This document shows positions 1 to 7,945 of a stretch of DNA of 11,328 bases, in pieces; position 1 is the stretch's first letter; every line of letters begins with the position of its first letter. The notes under the pieces are model-generated. The model saw only the letters and a list, made by a program, of their open reading frames with translations, did not search any database and was not told where the DNA came from. The translations under genes were made by a program, and so were the position numbers. Origin of the DNA: Bordetella parapertussis (GTDB lineage Bacteria; Pseudomonadota; Gammaproteobacteria; Burkholderiales; Burkholderiaceae_C); the NCBI GenBank assembly GCA_943328885.2, contig CALQBT020000038.1, positions 1-11,328 of the forward strand, read 5' to 3'.

Positions 1-1
1 C

Positions 2-1540
<1,539 letters not shown>

Positions 1541-1748
1541 ACGCTGTGGGGTGCGCGATGACTACCTGAGCGCGGCGGGCGACCCCCAGCTTCTGTGACT
1601 CGGGCGTTCCGCTGGCTGAAGGCCTGGCCGTCTTGATCTTGCGCAACTCAAACGCGCAGCCTTGTCCGAGACTTGCAGGCTCAGTGTGCTGGGTTGATCG
1701 ACTCCCGCATGGGTCGTTGACGACGGCCTCACATCCAGGAGTTCAGCC
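1541..1748. promoter_or_regulatory. glgC upstream region: weak FNR-like site, small palindrome, Shine-Dalgarno
   Basis: This 208-bp gap holds no credible gene. TTGATCTTGCGCAA (1633-1646) matches the FNR consensus TTGAT-N4-ATCAA at 8 of 10 defined positions, with a perfect left half and a poor right half (CGCAA). GTCGT-TG-ACGAC (1713-1724) is a perfect 12-bp inverted repeat. AGGAG at 1737-1741, 7 nt before ATG 1749, is a clear ribosome binding site for glgC. No convincing sigma-70 promoter and no T-tailed terminator for the upstream monooxygenase were found. An 8/10 FNR match is expected by chance about once in this much intergenic DNA, so the site is weak. Confidence 0.4.
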
Positions 1749-3065
1749 ATGTCCGATACAGCGAGTGCGAGTTTGCAATATCGGACCCGTCGCGCCGGTC
1801 AGCGGGTCTTGACGTCGAACCAACTCGAGCAAGCGACCTGCGTGGTGGTGTTGGCCGGTGGCCGCGGCTCTCGACTCAAGCAGTTGACCGATTGGCGGGC
1901 CAAGCCTGCGATGCCTTTTGCGGGCAAGCTCAAGATCATCGATTTCGCGCTCAGCAACTGCGTGAATTCCGGTCTGCGCCGGGTTTGCGTGCTGACGCAA
2001 TACAAGGCGCAGAGTCTGATTCGACACATCACGCGCGGTTGGGGGATTCTCGACGTGAGCCTGGGCGAGTTCATCGATGTGGTGCCAGCCCAGCAGCAGC
2101 AAGGTGAGCACTGGTACAGCGGCACTGCCGATGCGGTCTACCAGAACCTGGACATGTTGCGTGAGGCCGACCCGCGCTATGTGCTGGTGCTGGCCGGCGA
2201 CCACGTCTACAAGATGGACTACAGCCGAATCATCGCCGACCATGCCGAGCGCGATGCCGATGTCACGGTGGCCTGCATCGATGTCGCGCTGGAAGCAGCC
2301 TGCGCTTTTGGCGTGATGCGTGTTGACGCCGACCACCGTGTGATCGATTTCCAGGAAAAGCCTGCCCATCCCAGTGCGATGCCAGGGCAGCCTGGCAGGG
2401 CCTTGATCAGCATGGGCATCTATGTGTTCAGTGCCGAATTTCTCTACCAAGAGCTGAGGCGCGACGCGGGAGATTTGGCTTCACGCCACGACTTCGGCCG
2501 CGACATCTTGCCGAGGATTTTGACCCGTGCCCGGGTTTTCGCCCACGATTTTGCCGACAGCTGCGTCAACACCGTCGAAGCGCGCCCCTACTGGCGTGAT
2601 GTCGGTACCCTGGATGCCTACTGGGAAGCCAACATCGACCTGATCCGGCCGTGGCCTGAACTCAACCTCTACGACGATGCCTGGCCGATCCGAAGCCTGC
2701 AGCACCAGCTACCGCCGGCAAAGTTCATTTTCGATGAAGACCATCGTCGAGGCATGGCGACTGACTCAATGGTCGCGAGCGGCTGCATCGTCAGTGGTGC
2801 CACGGTGCGTCGCTCGATGTTGTTCTCCAAGGTGCGCATCGGGGAGGGCAGCTCGATAGAGGACTCGCTGGTCTTGCCCAACGTCACGATTGGCAGGTCT
2901 GTGGTGTTGCGGCGCACGATCATCGACAAACACTGTGTGCTGCCGGACGGCATCGAAATCGGGGTTCAAGCCGATGAGGACAGGGCTCGCTTCACGGTCA
3001 CTGATAAAGGGGTGATTCTGGTCACGCCGGAAATGCTGGGTCAGCAGGTGCATGCCAGGGGTTGA
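1749..3065 (+). CDS. glgC: Glucose-1-phosphate adenylyltransferase (ADP-glucose pyrophosphorylase)
   Basis: Makes ADP-glucose from ATP and glucose-1-phosphate, the committed step of bacterial glycogen synthesis, in the cytosol as a homotetramer. It has 438 residues, against 431 in E. coli. [10 protein letters not shown] (35-44) is the nucleotide-binding loop and [11 protein letters not shown] (50-60) follows it. [11 protein letters not shown] (148-158) contains D151, equivalent to catalytic D142 of E. coli, and FQEKP (201-205) contains K204, equivalent to glucose-1-phosphate-binding K195. The C-terminal third has the left-handed beta-helix pattern and ends with VILVTPEML as in E. coli. The start is fixed by AGGAG 7 nt upstream. 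No glgA, glgB, glgX or glgP lies next to it. At the E. coli fructose-1,6-bisphosphate site, K39 is replaced by W49, H46 by Pro and R52 by Lys, so activator preference probably differs from the enteric enzyme. The next gene is convergent. Confidence 0.96.
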   Translation: MSDTASASLQYRTRRAGQRVLTSNQLEQATCVVVLAGGRGSRLKQLTDWRAKPAMPFAGKLKIIDFALSNCVNSGLRRVCVLTQYKAQSLIRHITRGWGILDVSLGEFIDVVPAQQQQGEHWYSGTADAVYQNLDMLREADPRYVLVLAGDHVYKMDYSRIIADHAERDADVTVACIDVALEAACAFGVMRVDADHRVIDFQEKPAHPSAMPGQPGRALISMGIYVFSAEFLYQELRRDAGDLASRHDFGRDILPRILTRARVFAHDFADSCVNTVEARPYWRDVGTLDAYWEANIDLIRPWPELNLYDDAWPIRSLQHQLPPAKFIFDEDHRRGMATDSMVASGCIVSGATVRRSMLFSKVRIGEGSSIEDSLVLPNVTIGRSVVLRRTIIDKHCVLPDGIEIGVQADEDRARFTVTDKGVILVTPEMLGQQVHARG

Positions 3066-3073
3066 TCTAGGAC

Positions 3074-3090
3074 TCAGCTTTCGGGGCTGA
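3074..3090. terminator. Small hairpin between convergent glgC and response-regulator genes
   Basis: TCAGC (3074-3078) and GCTGA (3086-3090) form a perfect 5-bp stem with a 7-nt loop, 9 nt after the glgC stop. No T-run follows on either strand, so intrinsic termination is doubtful. It is the best hairpin in the 92-bp convergent gap 3066-3157. Confidence 0.25.
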
Positions 3091-3157
3091 ACAATCTTGG
3101 GGGGCTCGGCAAGCAGCAGATTCGGCGCCCGAGGCCCGCCGCAGGGCATTGCAGGCA

Positions 3158-3844
3158 TCAATTTGCGTTACGCATCAAGCTGGCGTCGCCCTTGCCGAGT
3201 TGGTGCTCCAGTCCATAGCGTATCAATGCGGCCATGCTTGGCAGCTGAAGTTTTTCCTGGATGTGGCTCTTGTGCGTGCTGACGGTTTTGATCGACAAAT
3301 GAAGTGCGGCGGCGATGTCGGTCAGTCGCTGGCCAGCAACGATGCGCTGCAAGACATCGAACTCCCGATCTGAGAGCTGGGCGTGAGGCGATCCTTGCAG
3401 CGTGCCGTTGAGTTGTTGCACCACGCGCTCGGCCAGACTGGATGTGACGTAGGCACCACCAGACGCCACCTTGCGCACAGCAGCCACAAGTTCCTCGGCG
3501 GCGGTGTCCTTGGTGACATAGCCTTTGGCGCCGGACTTGAAAGCACGCATCGCGTATTGCTCTTCGGCATGCATGCTCAGAACGAGTATCAGCACGCTCG
3601 GAAACAAATCCCGGATACGGTGGACGAGTTCAAGCCCGTTCATCCCTGGCATCGACAGGTCGACAATGGCCAGATCGCAAGGCTGTTGGCGAAGGAGTTC
3701 TAGCGCTTGAAATCCGCTGCTCGCTTCGGAAATTTCCCACGAGCTTGCGCTCGCGGCGAGGATTCGCTTCAGGCCCTCACGCACCACGGCATGGTCATCG
3801 ACCAAAATCAGACGCAGTCTTGCTGGCGTTGCGCGCACGGTCAT
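3158..3844 (-). CDS. NarL/FixJ-class response regulator (receiver plus LuxR-type HTH)
   Basis: Two-component transcription regulator of 228 residues. Residues 11-125 are a receiver: acidic pair D16-D17, phosphoacceptor D62 in VDLSMPGMNG, switch Ser S90 and conserved Lys K112. Residues about 157-205 are a LuxR-type helix-turn-helix (LSDREFDVL...TDIAAALHLSIKTVSTHKSHI), where LSxRE and the KTVSTHK recognition helix are diagnostic. The frame stays open upstream to 4015, but those codons encode an unconserved segment, so I chose ATG 3842-3844, placing the receiver 10 residues in. No good Shine-Dalgarno precedes it, so a GTG two codons in or another nearby start remains possible. No histidine kinase is encoded in the window, making it an orphan here. 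It is divergent from a Crp/Fnr gene across a 631-bp gap and convergent with glgC. UvrY/GacA- or UhpA-type regulators are the closest style, but targets cannot be read. Confidence 0.93.
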   Translation of the reverse strand: MTVRATPARLRLILVDDHAVVREGLKRILAASASSWEISEASSGFQALELLRQQPCDLAIVDLSMPGMNGLELVHRIRDLFPSVLILVLSMHAEEQYAMRAFKSGAKGYVTKDTAAEELVAAVRKVASGGAYVTSSLAERVVQQLNGTLQGSPHAQLSDREFDVLQRIVAGQRLTDIAAALHLSIKTVSTHKSHIQEKLQLPSMAALIRYGLEHQLGKGDASLMRNAN

Positions 3845-3997
3845 GGCAGCAGGAGGGACGAGTCGGCGCTGATGGTTCGGGCTCGGCGGTGCGAGATCTG
3901 TACGGCCAAGAGCTTGCGGTAGCAGCCCATGCCTGCACAGACTGTTGCGTATGTGGCGTTTCTCACGCTGCTGTATAAATTCGATACTTTCGCCTGT

Positions 3998-4040
3998 GGT
4001 TCTATTGAACCGCAAGGCTTGCCTGTATTAAGGCAAGGCT
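3998..4040. promoter_or_regulatory. Palindrome cluster upstream of the response-regulator gene
   Basis: Three overlapping or abutting inverted repeats lie within 43 bp: GGTTC-TATT-GAACC (3998-4011), GCAAG-G-CTTGC (4012-4022) and CTTGCCT-GTATTA-AGGCAAG (4018-4037). All arms are perfect. GCAAGGCT also occurs twice in direct orientation (4012-4019 and 4033-4040), offset by 21 bp, which is two helical turns. The cluster sits 154-196 bp before the chosen start of the minus-strand response regulator and in the shared divergent region with the Crp/Fnr gene. Operators for a dimeric HTH protein, possibly autoregulatory, or an RNA hairpin in a long leader are the alternatives. Confidence 0.45.
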
Positions 4041-4217
4041 GAATGCCGCATGGGAGAGAGTTCCAGCGAGAGCACGACACACAGATTTCCACCGACAGCC
4101 TTTCAACATTGAGTGCGCTTGATCGTTTCGCTTGACAAGCGCCGTATTGTGTGACGGCATGTTAGTCGACCTGTGCCGCTTGTCTTGGGTCAAATCGAAA
4201 CCTTCTTGCCTGCAATC

Positions 4218-4257
4218 TAGGGGGTTCTCTGTGATGAAAAGTTTTGTTATAGGGGGT
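4218..4257. repeat. Direct repeat TAGGGGGT, two copies 32 bp apart
   Basis: TAGGGGGT occurs at 4218-4225 and again at 4250-4257, an offset of 32 bp or about three helical turns, at the left edge of the AT-rich stretch. G-runs are conspicuous against the surrounding A/T. It could be paired activator half-sites or chance; nothing else supports function. Confidence 0.3.
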
Positions 4258-4390
4258 GATGGTTGAGAATTTTATGGAGCGCTTTGGATTGACTTTGGCA
4301 ACAAATTTACATCGATCATTGAGTGGTATTCAAATAAGACAATTCTTACTGATTTGAGGAATGTAGAAATTTATTCAAGATAATTCTGAG
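4231..4390. promoter_or_regulatory. AT-rich control region upstream of the Crp/Fnr gene
   Basis: By hand count 53 of 160 bases are G or C (33%), against well over 60% around it. The stretch carries no credible gene. It contains TTGA-GTGGTAT-TCAA (4319-4333), an FNR-like palindrome with a 7-nt instead of 6-nt gap. GATAAT at 4379-4384, one mismatch from the sigma-70 -10 box, has a poor -35 candidate TTGAGG (4354-4359) at a long 19-bp spacing. If GATAAT is used, the Crp/Fnr transcript has a leader of about 85 nt. Easy melting, bendability or nucleoid-protein binding are plausible roles. Confidence 0.45.
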
Positions 4391-4430
4391 TCAATTTTCT
4401 CGCCGTCGACTGATGTCGCTTTCGGCAGCC

Positions 4431-4460
4431 TTGATTGAAGATAGCCGCACAGCCAATCAA
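4431..4460. promoter_or_regulatory. Inverted repeat TTGATTG-N16-CAATCAA before the Crp/Fnr start
   Basis: Perfect 7-bp arms at 4431-4437 and 4454-4460, ending 15 nt before ATG 4476. The arms contain TTGAT and ATCAA, the two FNR half-sites, but 20 bp apart rather than 4, so a single dimer could not bind them in the standard way. Either two half-site contacts for autoregulation or an mRNA hairpin just above the ribosome binding site AGAGGTG (4465-4471) would fit. Confidence 0.4.
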
Positions 4461-4475
4461 AGACAGAGGTGAACA

Positions 4476-5384
4476 ATGGTCAATCCAGTGGTCCCGGAAC
4501 TTGGAACAGTGCAATTCACCCAAGGCGCAGTTGGCTTGCGCGGCGGCGCTGGCGAACGAAGCCGACTGCTTGATTTGCTTCAATTGATGGGTGCCGGCGG
4601 GGAGGACCAGCGGACCGCTGCCGACATGCCCATGCTGATGCGCAGGCTGCGGACCGGTGATACTTTGTTTCATCAAGGCGCCAGGGCCGAAGCGATTTAT
4701 TTCGTGCGTGGCGGTACGTTCAAGAGCTTTCGCATGGCTGAGGACGGCTACGAGCAGGTCCTGGGATTTGCCGGGCGGGCTGAAGTGCTGGGCTTTGATG
4801 CGATCTGCTTCGGTCAGTATCCAACTGCAGCGGTAGCCTTGGAGGAATCGAGCGTCTATGTGGTGCCCATGCGCGACATCCTGACGCCGGGTCAGCACGT
4901 GCCGGCGCTTGACCGTGTCGTGGCGATGGCGGTCAGCCGCGCCCTGTCGCAGCGCGGCGAAATTGCCGACGTGATGGCAGCGGTGGCCGCCGAGGTGCGT
5001 CTGGCACGCTTCATGGTGCAACTGTCGCGCCGCATGGAGGCGTGCAACCAGTCACCGCGCCGCTTTCGTTTGCGAATGGGTCGGCGAGACATCGCCAGCC
5101 ATCTCGGCGTCGCCCATGAAACCGTCAGCCGGTCCTTTCATGCGTTGGTGAAGTGGTCCTTGCTCAGTGTCAGCAACCGCGAGGTGGAAATCCTCGACAT
5201 GGACGGCCTGCTCGCGCTGTCGCGAAGCACTCGCCGTCATATCGATGAATCCGACACGGCCCATGCCCCTGCGAAAGCGTCATCAGCGCACGACCAAATT
5301 CTCAATGGCAGCGGTCCGGCCGCGAGACACCTTCCCGTGCCCGGGCCGGTAGAGGCCAGGTCGTGGGCCACAGCGCCCACGTGA
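4476..5384 (+). CDS. Crp/Fnr-family regulator with FNR-type HTH, no Fe-S cysteines, C-terminal tail
   Basis: Cytosolic transcription regulator of 302 residues. A cyclic-nucleotide-binding-type beta-roll spans roughly 51-135, with VLGFDAI (104-110) matching the FNR signature more than the CRP cAMP pocket. A dimer helix follows (about 140-185), then a winged helix-turn-helix (about 195-245). HETVSR (214-219) gives E215, S218 and R219, the FNR recognition-helix trio that reads TTGAT...ATCAA. The only cysteines are C111 and C190; none lies in the first 110 residues and the position of FNR C122 is Tyr, so a 4Fe-4S oxygen sensor of FNR type is excluded. This recalls FixK- or DNR-like proteins, whose signals differ. 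Residues about 250-302 are a Pro/Ala-rich, probably disordered tail beyond the usual end of about 230-250. Start supported by AGAGGTG 4-5 nt upstream. Divergent from a LuxR-type response regulator. Confidence 0.92.
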   Translation: MVNPVVPELGTVQFTQGAVGLRGGAGERSRLLDLLQLMGAGGEDQRTAADMPMLMRRLRTGDTLFHQGARAEAIYFVRGGTFKSFRMAEDGYEQVLGFAGRAEVLGFDAICFGQYPTAAVALEESSVYVVPMRDILTPGQHVPALDRVVAMAVSRALSQRGEIADVMAAVAAEVRLARFMVQLSRRMEACNQSPRRFRLRMGRRDIASHLGVAHETVSRSFHALVKWSLLSVSNREVEILDMDGLLALSRSTRRHIDESDTAHAPAKASSAHDQILNGSGPAARHLPVPGPVEARSWATAPT

Positions 5385-5430
5385 CGCTGTGCACTCGCTG
5401 GTAGCTTGACCTTTTCTTATCGGCACAGCG

Positions 5431-5463
5431 CCGGGTGGCAGCCGCAAGGTGCCTGCCGCCCGG
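5431..5463. terminator. Strong hairpin between convergent Crp/Fnr and ene-reductase genes
   Basis: CCGGGTGGCAG (5431-5441) pairs with CTGCCGCCCGG (5453-5463): an 11-bp stem with one T/G wobble and an 11-nt loop. It sits 46 nt after the Crp/Fnr stop and 23 nt after the ene-reductase stop on the other strand, where a shared bidirectional terminator would be expected. Neither side has a real T-tract, so Rho assistance or mRNA 3'-end protection are alternatives. Confidence 0.5.
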
Positions 5464-5486
5464 TTAGCGACCGTGCTGCCGCTCGC

Positions 5487-6599
5487 TCAGCGCTGGCCGA
5501 CGTGCACGTCGCCGAAAAGCGTCGTCATACCACGGGGCTGTGAGCGCCAGTATTGGTGCGGCGCTTCAACCTGAGCGCCCAGTTTGGCCGCGGCATGCCA
5601 GGGCCAGTGCGGATCGAACAGCAGGCCGCGCGCCAGCGCCACCAGATCGGCCTGGCCATCGGCGATGATCGCTTCGGCCTGCTCGGGCTCGGTGATCAGG
5701 CCGACAGCGATGGTCGGCAGGCCGGTTTCGCGTCGCATCTGGTCGGCCATCGCAACCTGGTAGCCTGGTGCCAGCGGGATTTGTTGGCGCGGCGAGACGC
5801 CGCCGCTCGAGACATCGATGAAGTCACCGCCGCGCGCCTTCAAGGCCTTGCCGAAGACCAAGCTCTGGGCCAGATCCCAGCCACCGTCGACCCAGTCGGT
5901 CGCCGAGATCCTGAAGCCCACGGGCAGCGCCGCCGGGACAGCAGCACGCACTGCGTCGAAGATCGCCAACGGGAATCGCATGCGGTTCTCCAACGAACCA
6001 CCGTATTCATCGGTCCGGACATTGGACAGCGGTGACAGAAATTCGTGCAGCAAGTAGCCATGCGCGGCGTGCAACTCGATGGCGTCGATCCCGAGTCGGT
6101 GTGCGCGCTGGGCGGACGAGACAAAGGCCTGAAGAATGCGCTGCAAGCCCGATTGATCGAGCGCGTCCGGCGGCAACTCGTCGACCCCATGTGGGAGCGC
6201 CGAAGGCGCCTCGGTCTGCCAGCCGCCTTGGTCGGGCGCGATCAACTGGCCACCATCCCAAGGCGCTTGGCTGGAAGCCTTGCGGCCCGCGTGGGCCAGT
6301 TGGATCGCGATCGGCATGCGCGAATGCTGGCGCAATGTCTTGATCACCCGATCCAGCGCGGCCTCGGTGGCATCTGACCACAGCCCCAGGTCGCCAGGCG
6401 TGATGCGGCCTTGGGACTCGACCGCCGTGGCCTCGATGAACAGCAGGCCCGCGCCCGACAAGGCGAGTTGACCGAGATGGATCAGGTGCCAATCATTGGC
6501 CTGTCCGTCGGTGGCGCTGTACTGGCACATCGGTGCGATCACGATGCGGTTTCTCAGCGTCAGCTTGCCGAGCGAGAAAGGCGAAAAGAGTTGGCTCAT
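5487..6599 (-). CDS. Old yellow enzyme family ene-reductase (XenA/YqjM type)
   Basis: FMN- and NAD(P)H-dependent reductase of activated C=C bonds (enones, enals, maleimides; some members reduce nitro-esters), cytosolic, 370 residues as usual for the class. A TIM barrel starts at residue 1 (LFSPFSLGKLTLRNRI). C25 and Y27 in PMCQYS are the hallmark of the thermophilic-like subgroup, replacing the Thr of classical yeast-type enzymes. Q100 contacts flavin. H177 and H180 in HAAHGYLL are the substrate-anchoring pair, R229 and the ALARGLL motif (321-327) hold the FMN phosphate, and the C-terminal HQYWRSQPR resembles the segment that supplies an arginine to the neighbouring subunit. AGGA 5 nt before ATG supports the start. 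It begins 28 bp after the desaturase stop on the same strand, so the two are probably co-transcribed, desaturase first. Physiological substrates are not known for most of the family. Confidence 0.95.
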   Translation of the reverse strand: MSQLFSPFSLGKLTLRNRIVIAPMCQYSATDGQANDWHLIHLGQLALSGAGLLFIEATAVESQGRITPGDLGLWSDATEAALDRVIKTLRQHSRMPIAIQLAHAGRKASSQAPWDGGQLIAPDQGGWQTEAPSALPHGVDELPPDALDQSGLQRILQAFVSSAQRAHRLGIDAIELHAAHGYLLHEFLSPLSNVRTDEYGGSLENRMRFPLAIFDAVRAAVPAALPVGFRISATDWVDGGWDLAQSLVFGKALKARGGDFIDVSSGGVSPRQQIPLAPGYQVAMADQMRRETGLPTIAVGLITEPEQAEAIIADGQADLVALARGLLFDPHWPWHAAAKLGAQVEAPHQYWRSQPRGMTTLFGDVHVGQR

Positions 6600-6627
6600 G
6601 GGTGTCCTGGGCTAAGGCTTGGGTTGG

Positions 6628-7572
6628 TCAGGCCAGAGTGGCCTGGGTGGGGCGGTCTGTCGCGAGCTTGAGCACATGCAGGTAGCTGGGCTGGATCTCC
6701 ATGCGGGCTGTCGTTCCCCGCTGCCGCAAGATCGCATGGGCGGCGGGCAGTTGCCAGCAAGACAGGTTCGTGAACAGGTGGTGCTCGCAGTGGTAGTTGA
6801 CCCAGTAGGGGGCGAGAAAAACGCGCGCTAGCCAGTTGGCCTGCGTGGTCCGCGCCTGGCGCAGCGGGTCGGCCTGGTTCTGCCCGACCAAAGCGTGTTC
6901 GGCAATGTTGCGGATGCGAAATACCAGCGGCAGCCAGCACACCATCGGCAGCAGCCACAGCACCAGCCAGATCCACCAGCCGCCGGCAGCGCAGAAGACC
7001 GCGAAGGCCAGCAAGTTGCCGAGCAGGAATCGGCTGTCCTTGGCCAGTTCAACCCGAAAGCGCTGCAGGGCCGATTCGCCGGCGACACGGTTCTTGAGCG
7101 CTTGCGCGAGGTGACCGAAGCGCTGTTTGTAAAAGGTCTGGCCGCTCAGGTCACGCAACACCTTGCGGCCAAGCGATTCGCGACTGATTGGAAACGGCGC
7201 CGACAGCACCAGGTCCGGGTCTTCGGACTGCTGCACGAAGCGGTGGTGCTGCAGGTGGTAGGGCCGGTACTGGTGCAGACTCGCTGAGCACAGCCAGAGG
7301 CCGACCCAGTCGTTGACCCGGCGGTTGACGTGTAGCGCCGCGTGGGCTGCATCGTGCATCAGCACGAACAAGCCGAGCTGCCGCGTGCCGATGACCATCA
7401 CCGCGAGCGGGATCGTCATGGGCCAGACCGCGCCCATGAGCATCGCGGCACCGATCACGCTCCAGCAATGCGCGACCAAGCACAGGCCGCGCCAGGTGGA
7501 ACGTTTGCTCAGCGCACGCCATTGATCGGCGCTGAAATGGTCTTCAGCTCTGGCGCGGGGCGCTGCGGCCAT
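6628..7572 (-). CDS. Membrane fatty-acid desaturase (di-iron, three His boxes)
   Basis: Integral-membrane O2-dependent desaturase of 314 residues that would introduce a double bond in an acyl chain of a lipid or acyl thioester. Histidine boxes in order: H73-DAA-H77 with H81 close behind, H106-LQ-HH110, and H261-CE-HH265; H226 in RNIAEHA is a further likely ligand. Hydrophobic spans at about 29-50, 52-72 and 183-218 fit the hairpin topology that puts the boxes on the cytoplasmic face. No fused cytochrome b5 or ferredoxin domain is present, so electrons must come from a separate partner. Start ATG 7572 has AAGG 6 nt upstream. It heads a probable operon with the ene-reductase and is divergent from the cfa-like gene. 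Regiospecificity cannot be read; a hydroxylase or carotenoid-modifying relative is possible, but the boxes and spacing favour a lipid desaturase. Confidence 0.92.
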   Translation of the reverse strand: MAAAPRARAEDHFSADQWRALSKRSTWRGLCLVAHCWSVIGAAMLMGAVWPMTIPLAVMVIGTRQLGLFVLMHDAAHAALHVNRRVNDWVGLWLCSASLHQYRPYHLQHHRFVQQSEDPDLVLSAPFPISRESLGRKVLRDLSGQTFYKQRFGHLAQALKNRVAGESALQRFRVELAKDSRFLLGNLLAFAVFCAAGGWWIWLVLWLLPMVCWLPLVFRIRNIAEHALVGQNQADPLRQARTTQANWLARVFLAPYWVNYHCEHHLFTNLSCWQLPAAHAILRQRGTTARMEIQPSYLHVLKLATDRPTQATLA

Positions 7573-7823
7573 GAATGCCTTGTGCTTCAGTCAGGGGTTT
7601 GGGTGGCGGCGCGTGGTCGCGTGCCGGACCTGATCTCGTCGGGCTGAACAGGACACTCGGTGTGCCCGCCGCGGGCCGATGCGCCAAGGACTGCCTCTGC
7701 CGCACGGTGGCCCAGATTTGCAGCGGTGTTTTCAGCGTCGACCATCTGAAAATTGTATGCCTTGGAAATATTTCATCGCAGCGTTGCCATCAGGCCTCGG
7801 TTTGCCGGCCGCTGGATCCGACA

Positions 7824-7837
7824 TTGAGCGTTGTCAA
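7824..7837. promoter_or_regulatory. FNR/FixK-like box TTGAGCGTTGTCAA upstream of the cfa-like gene
   Basis: The 14-mer has TTGA and TCAA separated by exactly 6 bp, the geometry of TTGAT-N4-ATCAA boxes; the two mismatches are the inner T and A. It lies 108 bp before ATG 7946. If it acted as a class II activator site, transcription would start near 7872, but the sequence there has no clear -10 box. It also lies in the region shared with the divergent desaturase. Confidence 0.45.
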
Positions 7838-7890
7838 GCACCGCAGCTTGCGCTTCGCAATGCTGTTTGGGCCGGGTGCTTCATTCAGTC

Positions 7891-7905
7891 CTTGAAGAGC
7901 TCAAG
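7891..7905. promoter_or_regulatory. Inverted repeat CTTGA-AGAGC-TCAAG in the cfa leader
   Basis: Perfect 5-bp arms, 5-bp gap, 40 bp before the cfa-like start codon. It repeats the TTGA...TCAA theme but with a 5-bp inner gap, one short of an FNR-type box. It could be a degenerate second operator or a small leader hairpin. Confidence 0.3.
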
Positions 7906-7945
7906 CTACTTGCTTTGCCCGTTGGAAAAAGTTCTGGAGTCCTTG

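Larger units (their letters stand above)
7573..7945. promoter_or_regulatory. Divergent desaturase/cfa control region
   Basis: A 373-bp gap with no credible gene. On the minus strand TACAAT (plus-strand 7752-7757) is one mismatch from a -10 box for the desaturase, with no good -35, and would give a leader of about 170 nt. GAAATATTTC (7765-7774) is a perfect palindrome in a short AT-rich pocket. TTGCG-CTT-CGCAA (7848-7860) is another short inverted repeat. The two TTGA...TCAA elements are listed separately. GGAG 7936-7939 is the ribosome binding site of the cfa-like gene. Confidence 0.4.

Noticed and set aside
1633..1646. TTGATCTTGCGCAA as a definite FNR site for glgC
   Set aside because: Only 3 of 5 bases match in the right half; such 8/10 matches are expected by chance at about this frequency, so it is kept only as a weak candidate.
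3845..4015. Upstream extension of the response regulator to a TTG at 4013-4015
   Set aside because: Receiver domains start within about 10 residues of the N-terminus, the extension is unconserved in style, and it would run through the AT-rich promoter-like DNA and palindromes.
4234..4266. Tiny frame MKSFVIGGDG after a G-rich patch, as a leader peptide
   Set aside because: Ten codons with only a run of G upstream and no attenuator-like structure tied to it; insufficient support.
5553..6377. Several plus-strand frames opposite the ene-reductase
   Set aside because: All are antisense to clear old yellow enzyme motifs on the minus strand and have no domain of their own.
7575..7895. 106-codon plus-strand frame in the desaturase/cfa gap
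   Set aside because: No ribosome binding site, no recognisable domain, composition unlike the neighbouring genes, and it covers the divergent promoter region.
7679..7945. Upstream extension of the cfa frame by 89 codons
   Set aside because: The extra residues show no Cfa similarity and no ribosome binding site, whereas ATG 7946 has GGAG at 6-nt spacing and starts the conserved region.
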